From assembly GCA_002364755.1 (NCBI GenBank), contig DEZI01000033.1:35196-99195 (forward strand): 64,000 nt of DNA. Direction: 5' to 3'. This DNA comes from Stenotrophomonas maltophilia. GTDB lineage: Bacteria > Pseudomonadota > Gammaproteobacteria > Xanthomonadales > Xanthomonadaceae. Below, in pieces: positions 32,364 through 39,535 of this stretch (the stretch's first letter is position 1; every line of letters starts with the position of its first letter). Under the pieces are notes generated by a model. The model was not told the DNA's origin. It searched no databases and saw nothing but the letters and a program-made list of their open reading frames with translations. The position numbers were made by a program, and so were the translations under genes.

Positions 32364-33623
32364 GTGATCGCCAGCCTCACTCTCATTCTCCGTCACCTGT
32401 TGGCCTGGGCCGTGGCACTGCTGGTGGCCGGCATGGTCTGGAGCGGCATCTTCAGCGGCATGAACGATGGCCCGGGCTGGATCTTCGGCCTGCTGGCGAT
32501 GTTCCTGATGATCACCGCGCTGGGCAGTGCCATCACCCATGTGCGCCGCGTGTGGCTGATCGCCGGTCGCCTCGATGGCAGCACCCTGTCCGGCCACCAG
32601 CGCCGCCAGATTGAAGTGCCGCTGGATGCCGGCCCTGCGTTCGCCCTGGTCGAGGCCGCCGTTGCTGAACTGCCGCGGGTGGAAGACGTGGAAAGCGCTG
32701 CCGGCAGCCTGCAGGTGCGCGCCTACGTGCGCCGCGTCGATCCCTGGAATGGCCGCCAGCCGTCGCGCTGGAACCTGCCGGCGCGGCTGGCCATCAAGCG
32801 CAACAGCGTGCAGGCCACGGTCACCCCGGGGCAGGGCACCAGCACCGTTACCCTGCTGTTCGAGCCCGATGCCGGCTGGTGGGCCGACCTGCTGGCGCTG
32901 GATGAGGGCAGCAATTTCGAGAACGCCGAGGCCGTCACCCGCGCGATCACCCGCCGCGTGGCCGACCAGCGCCGCGACGAGCAGGCCGCCGCCGAGCAGA
33001 CGCAGGTGGAAAAGGAACTGTCGGTGGCCCGCCTGAACCTGCTGCACGCGCAGGTGGAACCGCACTTCCTCTACAACACCCTGGCCAACGCGCAGGTACT
33101 CACCCGCACCGATCCCGGCCGCGCCGAACAGATGCTCGGCCACCTCATCCAGTACCTGCGCAGTTCGCTGCCGCAGGTGGATGAGTCGGTGTCCACGCTG
33201 GGTGTGGAGCTGGAACGCACCCGCGCCTACCTGGAAATCCTGCGCATCCGCATGGGCGCGCGGCTGGCGGTGGAAGTGCAGGTGCCCAACGAACTGCACG
33301 GCGTGCACATGCCGGCGATGGCCCTGCAGACGCTGGTGGAAAACGCGATCAAGCACGGCCTGGAACCCAAGCCCGGCGGCGGCACGATCTGGATCCTGGC
33401 GCGAGCGTTCGATGACCACGTGACGGTGACCGTGGCCGACGACGGCCTGGGCTTCGGCCAGGGCACCAGCGGCACCGGCATCGGCCTGAAGAACCTGCGC
33501 GAGCGCCTGCGCCTGACCTGCGGCGAGCAGGCCGGCGTGGCCATCGTCGCCAATTTCCCCAGCGGCGTCGCCGCCACCATGACCCTGCCACAGCCGGCCA
33601 AGGAACGCAGCCATGCCGCTTGA
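32364..33623 (+). CDS. LytS-type sensor histidine kinase
   Basis: A 419-residue kinase of the His_kinase/LytS group. Two N-terminal membrane segments (LLAWAVALLVAGMVWSGI and WIFGLLAMFLMITALGSAI) replace the large 5TM domain of classical LytS. A soluble stretch follows, then the phosphoacceptor HAQVEPHFLYNTLANAQ and the HATPase N-box ALQTLVENAIKHGLEPK, G-boxes VADDGLGFG and GTGIGLKNLRERL. Kinases of this class sense membrane or envelope signals in pairs with LytTR regulators. GTG start at 32364 with CCAAGG upstream. The 3' end overlaps the regulator gene by 11 bp, so the two are co-translated. Confidence 0.92.
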   Translation: MIASLTLILRHLLAWAVALLVAGMVWSGIFSGMNDGPGWIFGLLAMFLMITALGSAITHVRRVWLIAGRLDGSTLSGHQRRQIEVPLDAGPAFALVEAAVAELPRVEDVESAAGSLQVRAYVRRVDPWNGRQPSRWNLPARLAIKRNSVQATVTPGQGTSTVTLLFEPDAGWWADLLALDEGSNFENAEAVTRAITRRVADQRRDEQAAAEQTQVEKELSVARLNLLHAQVEPHFLYNTLANAQVLTRTDPGRAEQMLGHLIQYLRSSLPQVDESVSTLGVELERTRAYLEILRIRMGARLAVEVQVPNELHGVHMPAMALQTLVENAIKHGLEPKPGGGTIWILARAFDDHVTVTVADDGLGFGQGTSGTGIGLKNLRERLRLTCGEQAGVAIVANFPSGVAATMTLPQPAKERSHAA

Positions 33624-34383
33624 AGCCCTGATCGCCGAAGACGAGGAACTGCTGCGGCAGTCGCTGGTGGAACAGCTGGGCCGGTTGTGGCCGGATCTGA
33701 AGCTGGTGGCCGAGTGCGAGGATGGCGCCAGCGCGCTGGAACAGCTGGCCGAAAAGCAGCCTGACATCGCCTTCCTGGATATCCGCATGCCTGGCATCAG
33801 CGGCATCGAAGTGGCGCGCGCGCTGTCCGAACTGAGTCCGCGCACGCAGGTGGTGTTCGTCACCGCCTACGACCAGTACGCCATCGACGCGTTCGAGCAG
33901 GGCGCGATGGATTACCTGCTGAAGCCGGTCAGCGACGAGCGCCTGCTGGCCACCCGCGAGCGCATCCTTTCGCGGCTGCCCCACACCCGCCAGGACGATG
34001 CGGTGCTGGAACGCCTGCTGCAGCGCCTGGGCCCGTCACAGGGCGCGGGTGACCGCCCGCCGCTGGCCTGGATCACCGCCAGCAATGGCCGCGACACGCA
34101 GCTGATCATGCTGGAGGACGTGGTCTATTTCCGCGCCGACAACAAGTACACGACGGTGGTCACCAGTGCCGGCGAAAGCCTGCTGCGCACGCCGCTGCGC
34201 GAACTGCTGGAAGTGCTCGACCCGCAGCACTTCCGCCAGGTGCACCGCTCGACCATCGTCAACATGAAGGCGGTGGCGGCGGTCAGCCGCGATGACACCG
34301 GCCGCGGCGTGCTGCGCCTGCGCCAGCGTCCGGAAACGCTGGTGGTCAGCCAGCCGTTCATGAGCCTGTTCCGCGGCATGTAG
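33613..34383 (+). CDS. LytTR-family response regulator
   Basis: A 256-residue response regulator. Receiver domain: acidic pocket IAEDEELL, phospho-Asp in IAFLDIRMPGISG, the T/S-K pair VTAYDQYAIDAF...LLKPV. The LytTR DNA-binding domain occupies about 150-250 (EDVVYFRADNKYTTVVTS, LLEVLDPQHFRQVHRSTIVNM). It is the partner of the kinase immediately upstream, overlapping it by 11 bp. Targets are not visible here. A strong hairpin follows. Confidence 0.93.
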   Translation: MPLEALIAEDEELLRQSLVEQLGRLWPDLKLVAECEDGASALEQLAEKQPDIAFLDIRMPGISGIEVARALSELSPRTQVVFVTAYDQYAIDAFEQGAMDYLLKPVSDERLLATRERILSRLPHTRQDDAVLERLLQRLGPSQGAGDRPPLAWITASNGRDTQLIMLEDVVYFRADNKYTTVVTSAGESLLRTPLRELLEVLDPQHFRQVHRSTIVNMKAVAAVSRDDTGRGVLRLRQRPETLVVSQPFMSLFRGM

Positions 34384-34389
34384 AAAGAA

Positions 34390-34421
34390 CAATGCCACCG
34401 TGACAGTGCACGGTGGCATTG
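34390..34421. terminator. Bidirectional terminator-like hairpin
   Basis: A perfect 13-bp stem, CAATGCCACCGTG and its complement, with a 6-base loop, between the convergent LytTR gene and the gene at 34458. It lacks a clear U-tract on either side, so termination may be Rho-assisted. Confidence 0.7.
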
Positions 34422-34457
34422 TGGCTCCCCCCGCTTCCCTGGACCCGTTGGCCAGCC

Positions 34458-35072
34458 TCAGTAGGCCGGCTGCAGGGTCAGATCGTGGTGGTGTTCGGTT
34501 TCGCCGACATGGTTGAGCCGGCCGACCAGTTCCGAGTGCTGCCGCATGCGGCCGATCTCGGTCATGATGCGGATGTCCTCGTGGCGCAGCTCGCGCCGGC
34601 TGGTGACGGCCTGCTTGTAGTCGAGCACCTCCGGGTAGTGCTCGGCCAGGTCCAGCGCTTCGGCCACGCACTCGACGCTGTCGGCCTTGGAGGTGATGCG
34701 GGCACGGCTGTTGAATGCCTTCATCCAGCGCTCGAAGCCGGCCTGCTGGTCGAACATGTTGGCCATGAACCAGATGACGAACAGGATCGACACCCACGAG
34801 CCGAACACCACGACCACGCGGGTGAAGGTAATGTGGTAATCGTCGCGCCAGAGGTAGTTGGCGATCAGGCCGAGGATGAGCAGGGACGCCGCCTGCCAGC
34901 CGATGATCGAGGCGATCAGCCATTGGCACTTGGCCTGGGCCAGCACTGCCACTTCTTCGCGGATCTGCTGCTCGCTGAGATTGCGCCAGTGCGCGACCTG
35001 TTTGTCGAACGGGCTGTGGTAGAGCTCGTTGTCGCGAAGCAGTAATCCCAAACCCTTGAACAAAGCAATCAT
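34458..35072 (-). CDS. Hypothetical membrane protein
   Basis: A 204-residue protein from ATG 35072 with AAGGGAG upstream. The N-terminal cytoplasmic part (ELYHSPFDKQVAHWRNLSEQQIREE) is followed by two membrane segments, WLIASIIGWQAASLLILGLIA and FTRVVVVFGSWVSILFVIWFMA, and a charged C-terminal helical domain (VECVAEALDLAEHYPEVLDY). No family recognised. The gene converges on the two-component pair. Confidence 0.6.
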   Translation of the reverse strand: MIALFKGLGLLLRDNELYHSPFDKQVAHWRNLSEQQIREEVAVLAQAKCQWLIASIIGWQAASLLILGLIANYLWRDDYHITFTRVVVVFGSWVSILFVIWFMANMFDQQAGFERWMKAFNSRARITSKADSVECVAEALDLAEHYPEVLDYKQAVTSRRELRHEDIRIMTEIGRMRQHSELVGRLNHVGETEHHHDLTLQPAY

Positions 35073-35381
35073 GGCTGGCTCCCTTGTGGAACGTGCGTCG
35101 ATCAGCATTGGACGGTGTGGCGGGTTCAGTTCTAGCACTTCCAGCGGGCCGTGCAATGGGTGGAATGCCTAGCGCCGTAAGGGTTTAGTCTGAATAGGTG
35201 AATGTTGGTGCGGTGCAGCATTGCGCCGGGAGCCTGCGTCAAGATGTCGCAGGGTGAAATGTGCTGCGGCTGCACATGGAACCGTGGTTGAGCCCACAGG
35301 CTCGCTGTATCGGCCCGTATCGCCCAGAATCGAGGCCGACCGCGCAGACCGCGGCCGATTCCGCCACCGCCTGGACCGAAG
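35073..35381. other. 309-bp gap, no gene seen
   Basis: The stretch between the divergent membrane protein gene and the oxygenase gene. Frames on both strands lack coding bias or good starts. Presumably it holds both promoters; no clear operator is visible. Confidence 0.4.
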
Positions 35382-36308
35382 ATGCCGCCGCTGCTGCACC
35401 GCCTTTCCCGCCCCGTCACCGCGCCGATCCGGCGCTGGGTGCTCGATGCCTTTCCGCGCGGCCAGAGCGGCATCGATTATGACCACCCGCTGGGCGACCC
35501 CGGCTGGTTCGGGCCGGACAGCGTGACCTGGCGCATGCACGCCGAGCTGCCCTCGATGCTGGCCGGCGGCCTGTGTGCGCTGATGCTGCAGACCCTGCAC
35601 CCGCGTGCGCTGGCCGGCGTGTACGACCACTCCAACTTCCGCCAGGACCTGGTCGGCCGCCTGCGCCGGACCACCGCGTTCGTCGCCGGCACCAGCTACG
35701 CGCCGAGTGCTGAAGTGGAAAAACTGGTGGCCAAGGTGCGCCGCATCCATGCGCAGATCCGCGGCCGCACCGCGCAGGGCGAGGCCTATGCCGCCGATGA
35801 CCCGCAGCTGCTGACGTGGGTGCACGTGACCGAGGCGTTCGGTTTCCTGCAGGGCTATCGCCGCTACGGGCGCGAGGTGCCGGTGGAGATTGCCGACCGC
35901 TACTACGACGAGTACCGCTGCGTGGCCGAAGCGCTGGGCGCGGTGGATGTGCCGCGCAGCGAAGCGGAGGTGGCCGCCTATTTCTGCGCGCGGCAGCCGG
36001 AGCTGCTGGCCGATGCACGGTCGCGCGAGGTGCTGGCGGTGTTGTCGGCGGTCAACCTGCCAGTGCCGATCCCGGGCCTGTCGCGCGCGGTGTTCCTCGG
36101 CGCCGGTGCCGCGCTGCTGCCCGACTGGGCCGAGGCGATGCTGGAGCGCAGTGCCGGCCAGCGTACCCAGGCGGCCGCATCGGCCACGCTGATGCAGGGC
36201 ATGGCACCGCTGTTCCGCCGCGCGTTGCCCGATGGCCTGGCCACGCGCGCGTGTGCACGCGTGGGTGTGCCGGTAGAGGTGCTGCGGGAGTGGCCGGCCG
36301 TGTGTTGA
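35382..36308 (+). CDS. MpaB-family oxygenase (DUF2236)
   Basis: A 308-residue helical protein. The conserved blocks of the DUF2236/MpaB family are visible: PLGDPGWFGPDSVTWRMHAELPSMLAGG (with the heme-contacting region), LMLQTLHPRALAGVYDHSNFRQD, GRLRRTTAFVAGTSY and LLTWVHVTEAFGFLQGYRRYG. The family includes latex-clearing (Lcp) and mycophenolic acid cleavage enzymes, heme-b proteins acting on lipids or polyprenoids. The HP of LHPRAL and the H of WVHVTEAF are probable metal or heme ligands. No signal peptide. Start ATG 35382; no strong ribosome site was seen. Confidence 0.85.
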   Translation: MPPLLHRLSRPVTAPIRRWVLDAFPRGQSGIDYDHPLGDPGWFGPDSVTWRMHAELPSMLAGGLCALMLQTLHPRALAGVYDHSNFRQDLVGRLRRTTAFVAGTSYAPSAEVEKLVAKVRRIHAQIRGRTAQGEAYAADDPQLLTWVHVTEAFGFLQGYRRYGREVPVEIADRYYDEYRCVAEALGAVDVPRSEAEVAAYFCARQPELLADARSREVLAVLSAVNLPVPIPGLSRAVFLGAGAALLPDWAEAMLERSAGQRTQAAASATLMQGMAPLFRRALPDGLATRACARVGVPVEVLREWPAVC

Positions 36309-36319
36309 TCCATCGCGCG

Positions 36320-36343
36320 GATCCGCGCATGGCGTGGCTCTAC
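36320..36343 (-). repeat. GTAG palindrome, inverted
   Basis: GATCCGCGC-ATG-GCGTGGCT followed by CTAC, in the 45-bp gap between the oxygenase and the TetR gene. Confidence 0.7.
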
Positions 36344-36353
36344 TGGATGAGTC

Positions 36354-36938
36354 TCACCCCGCCTTCAAACCCCGCAACAATACTTCCAGCGCCGTGCTTG
36401 CCTGGCGCAGCCGCGCGTCGGCTTCCTCGCCTTCGGCAATCCAGAACGCGGCTTCGGCCAGGCTGCCGTAGATCAGCGACGCCAGTGCCTGCGCATCCAC
36501 GGCGACTACCACGCCCTGCGCGATCAACTGTTCGATCAGCCGCTGCATCGAGTTGACGCAGTACCGCTGTGATTCCGGCGATGCGCCGCCCAGCACCGCA
36601 CGTGCATCACGCAGCACGATGCGTTGAATGTCCGGCTCCAGCGCCATGTCCAGGTAGGCGCGGCAGCGCTGCACGAACCCTTCCCATGCGTCGTCGGCCG
36701 CATCGCTGATCGCCTGCAGGCGCACGTCCGTCTCGGCGTCGAGTTCTGCGACGACGGCCGCCAGCAACCCCTTCTTGTCGCCGAAATGGTGGTACAGCGC
36801 ACCGCGGGTCAGCCCGGCCTGGGCGGTCAGGTCGTCCATCGAGGTGGCGGCATAGCCGTGCTCACTGAACACCCGGCGGGCGGTCGCCAGCAGGCTGGCG
36901 CGGGTCTCTTCCATCTCGGCGCGGGTACGGCGGGCCAT
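36354..36938 (-). CDS. TetR-family regulator of the adjacent MFS exporters
   Basis: A 194-residue TetR repressor. The helix-turn-helix is at about residues 23-55: YAATSMDDLTAQAGLTRGALYHHFGDKKGLL. The C-terminal ligand domain shows AEAAFWIAEGEEADAR near the end, typical of the AcrR/TtgR branch. It is divergent from two MFS exporter genes, and three copies of a 15-bp palindrome lie between it and the first. It likely represses both itself and the exporters until a drug or metabolite binds. Start ATG 36938. Confidence 0.92.
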   Translation of the reverse strand: MARRTRAEMEETRASLLATARRVFSEHGYAATSMDDLTAQAGLTRGALYHHFGDKKGLLAAVVAELDAETDVRLQAISDAADDAWEGFVQRCRAYLDMALEPDIQRIVLRDARAVLGGASPESQRYCVNSMQRLIEQLIAQGVVVAVDAQALASLIYGSLAEAAFWIAEGEEADARLRQASTALEVLLRGLKAG

Positions 36939-36952
36939 CGGCAGCTCCTTTA

Positions 36953-37021
36953 CATACGGCTTGCATGATTATTTACATACGACGCGTATGAATGTAGCCT
37001 CTTATTCATACGCTCTGTATG
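36953..37021. promoter_or_regulatory. Three TetR operator copies
   Basis: CATACG-GCT-TGCATG at 36953-36967, CATACG-ACG-CGTATG at 36976-36990 (perfect arms) and CATACG-CTC-TGTATG at 37007-37021. The centres are 23 and 31 bp apart. The first lies 14 bp before the tetR start and the last 52 bp before the MFS start at 37074, so both promoters are covered. Confidence 0.88.
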
Positions 37022-37073
37022 TATTGTCGTGGCGCCGCTGGCGCCAGGCAAGCCGCTGCTCTGGAGAACCTGC

Positions 37074-38291
37074 GTGCCTACCCCCTATCGCGATCTGTTT
37101 GCCGCCCCCGGTGCTGCTGGTCTGGCTGTTGCCGGGCTGGTCGCCCGACTGCCCCTGCCCATGACCGGCATCGGCATCATCACCCTCATCGCGCAGCAGC
37201 GCGGCAGCTATGCGCTGGCCGGCGCGGTGTCGGCGACCTTCGTACTCACCTATGCGCTGCTGTCGCCGCAGATCTCGCGGCAGGTCGACCGCCATGGGCA
37301 GGGCAGGGTGTTGCCGCTGGCCGCCGCGCTCAGCGCGCTGGGCCTGCTGTTGCTGCTGTCCAGCACCGCGTTCGGTGCCCCCACGTGGACCCTGTTTGCC
37401 AGCGCGGCGTTGGCCGGCTGCATGCCCAGCATATCGGCGATGGTGCGCGCGCGCTGGAGCGCGATCCACCGTGGGCGCGCGGAACTGCATACCGCGTACT
37501 CACTGGAAACGGTGTTCGACGAGATCACCTTCATTGCCGGGCCGCCGTTGTCCGTGGGTCTTTCGATCGCGGTCTGGCCGCAGGCCGGGGTCCTGGCCGC
37601 CGCCGTGTCGCTGGTGGCCGGCGTCGCCGCGCTGGTCCTGCAGCGTGGCACCGAACCCGCGCCACGGCCGCTGCAGGCCGACGGCGAAGGGCCAGGCTCA
37701 CTGCTGCGGCAACCGGGCATCGCATTGCTGGTGCTGCTGATGCTGGCGATGGGTGTGATCGTCGGCACCGTCGACATCACCAGCGTGGCCTTTGCCGAGC
37801 AGCGTGGCCAGGCCATGGCCGCCAGCCTGGTGTTGTCGGCATACGCCCTGGGCAGCTGCAGCGCCGGGCTGGTGTTTGGTGCGTTGAAGCTGAGGGCGCC
37901 GCTGCGCCACCTGCTGCTGGTTGGGGCGCTGGCCACCGCATCGAGCACCTTGCCGCTGCCGTGGGTTGGCAACCTGCCGGCGCTGACGGTGGCAGTACTG
38001 CTGGCCGGGATGTGCTTCGCGCCGACGATGATCGTGGCGATGTCGCTGGTCGAACAACGCGTGTCCTCCGCGCGCCTCACCGAAGGCATGACCTGGCTGC
38101 TGGCCGGCCTGAACGTTGGCGTGGCGCTGGGCGCGGCACTGTCCGGCCAGGTGGTCGATGCCGATGGCGTGCGCGCGGGCTTCGTCGTCGCCCTCTGTGC
38201 CGGGGCCGGCGTGCTGCTGTTTGCCGCGCTCGCGCAGCGCGTCCTGCGCTGTCCCGCCGTTTCCATGGCTGCTGAAGGAACGTCTCCATGA
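37074..38291 (+). CDS. MFS efflux transporter
   Basis: A 405-residue transporter with 12 membrane segments. The sequence LPLPMTGIGIITLIAQQRGSYALAGAV starts TM1-2, SRQVDRHGQGRV is the loop-2 variant of the MFS motif A (normally GxLaDrxGrkr), and ELHTAYSLETVFDEITFIAGPP is motif C-like TM5. GTG 37074 is chosen, with GGAG upstream; the frame extends to 37029. Its stop overlaps the start of the next transporter (ATGA), so they are coupled. Homologues are annotated as drug exporters; substrate unknown. Confidence 0.88.
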   Translation: MPTPYRDLFAAPGAAGLAVAGLVARLPLPMTGIGIITLIAQQRGSYALAGAVSATFVLTYALLSPQISRQVDRHGQGRVLPLAAALSALGLLLLLSSTAFGAPTWTLFASAALAGCMPSISAMVRARWSAIHRGRAELHTAYSLETVFDEITFIAGPPLSVGLSIAVWPQAGVLAAAVSLVAGVAALVLQRGTEPAPRPLQADGEGPGSLLRQPGIALLVLLMLAMGVIVGTVDITSVAFAEQRGQAMAASLVLSAYALGSCSAGLVFGALKLRAPLRHLLLVGALATASSTLPLPWVGNLPALTVAVLLAGMCFAPTMIVAMSLVEQRVSSARLTEGMTWLLAGLNVGVALGAALSGQVVDADGVRAGFVVALCAGAGVLLFAALAQRVLRCPAVSMAAEGTSP

Positions 38292-39463
38292 AGGCCGCTT
38301 CACCCGCATTGTCCCCGTCCACGCCCCGTCATCCCTGGTGGGCGGTCTCTGCCATCGGCCTGGCCACGTTCTCGGTGGTCACCACCGAGATGCTGCCCGT
38401 CGGTCTGCTGACGCTGATCGCGGATCACCTTGGCACGTCCGCAGGCACCGCCGGTCTGATGATCTCCCTGCCTGCGCTGCTGGCGGCCCTGTTCGCGCCG
38501 CTGGTGGTCGTCGTTGCCGGTGGTCTCGATCGACGTCGCATCCTGTGCGCGCTGCTGGGTCTGTTGCTGCTGGCCAACCTCGCTTCGGCACTTGCCCCAG
38601 GCATCGGCTGGCTGCTGGCGGCGCGCGTGCTGGTGGGCTTCTGCATGGGCGGCATCTGGGCCATCGCCGGCGGGCTGGCGGCGCGGTTGGCGCCGGCCGC
38701 ACGTGTCGGCCTGGCCACGTCGATCATCTTCGGTGGCGTAGCCGCGGCCTCGGTGCTGGGCGTACCGCTGGGCGCACTGATCGGCGGGGCGCTGGGATGG
38801 CGCTGGGCGTTCGTGGCCATGGCCGTGTTCAGTGGCCTGGTCCTGCTGCTGCATCTGTGGGTGGTACCGGCGCTGCCGGTGGAAGGTTCGGTGCGCGTGC
38901 GCCGGTTCCTGCAGCAGCTGGGTAATCGTGGGCTGCAGAGGGGGCTGCTGCTGACCCTGCTGCTGGTGGCCGGGCATTTCATCGCCTTCACCTACGTGCG
39001 GCCGCTGTTGATCACGCTGGCGCAGGTCGATGCGTCGTGGATCGGCGCGCTGCTGTTTGCCTACGGCCTGGCCGGCATCCTTGGCAACTTCATCGTCGGG
39101 CCCTTGGCGGCCCGGCACCCGCGCGGGATGCTGCTGGCCATCGCGATGGGTCTGCTGCTGACGCCGCTGCTGTTGCTGTCGGTAGGGGGAACGCCGGCCG
39201 GTGGTGTTGCCGTGCTGCTGCTGTGGGGCCTGGCCTATGGCGGGGTATCGGTGGGCCTGATGACCTGGATGATGAAGGCCGTGCCGCAGGCGGTGGAGAT
39301 CGCCACCGCGCTGTACGTGGGCGTGTTCAACATCGGCATCGCGCTGGGTGCGTGGGGTGGTGGGCTGCTGGTGGATGGCATCGGTTTGCAGGCCAACCTG
39401 TGGGCGGCGGCGGTGTTCGCGGCGGTGGCCACCCTCGTCGTGATGAGGCTGCGCCGCCAGTAG
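38288..39463 (+). CDS. MFS efflux transporter (AraJ/SotB-like DHA1 type)
   Basis: A 391-residue DHA1-family transporter, twelve membrane segments. TTEMLPVGLLTLIADHLGTSAGTAGLMIS is the typical SotB/AraJ start, GGLDRRRIL the motif-A loop, SIIFGGVAAASVLGVPLGALIGGALGWRWAF the motif-C region, and IATALYVGVFNIGIALGAWGG TM11. The family exports sugars, arabinose-like compounds or drugs. Coupled by 4 bp to the preceding exporter under the TetR operators. The TAG stop codon (39461-39463) is part of a GTAG palindrome starting at 39460. Confidence 0.9.
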   Translation: MKAASPALSPSTPRHPWWAVSAIGLATFSVVTTEMLPVGLLTLIADHLGTSAGTAGLMISLPALLAALFAPLVVVVAGGLDRRRILCALLGLLLLANLASALAPGIGWLLAARVLVGFCMGGIWAIAGGLAARLAPAARVGLATSIIFGGVAAASVLGVPLGALIGGALGWRWAFVAMAVFSGLVLLLHLWVVPALPVEGSVRVRRFLQQLGNRGLQRGLLLTLLLVAGHFIAFTYVRPLLITLAQVDASWIGALLFAYGLAGILGNFIVGPLAARHPRGMLLAIAMGLLLTPLLLLSVGGTPAGGVAVLLLWGLAYGGVSVGLMTWMMKAVPQAVEIATALYVGVFNIGIALGAWGGGLLVDGIGLQANLWAAAVFAAVATLVVMRLRRQ

Positions 39464-39482
39464 ATCCACGCCACCCGTGGAT
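39460..39482 (+). repeat. GTAG palindrome containing the exporter stop codon
   Basis: GTAGATCCACG-CCAC-CCGTGGAT; the TAG at 39461 ends the preceding gene. Confidence 0.8.
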
Positions 39483-39496
39483 GACCCGGCATCCAC

Positions 39497-39525
39497 CAAA
39501 AAAACGGGCGCCTTTCGGCGCCCGT
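39497..39525 (-). terminator. Rho-independent terminator of the M13 peptidase gene
   Basis: ACGGGCGCC-TTTC-GGCGCCCGT at 39504-39525, preceded on the plus strand by seven A residues, i.e. followed by U residues in the minus-strand transcript. It lies 11 bp after the M13 peptidase stop codon. Confidence 0.88.
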
Positions 39526-39535
39526 TCGCATCACA

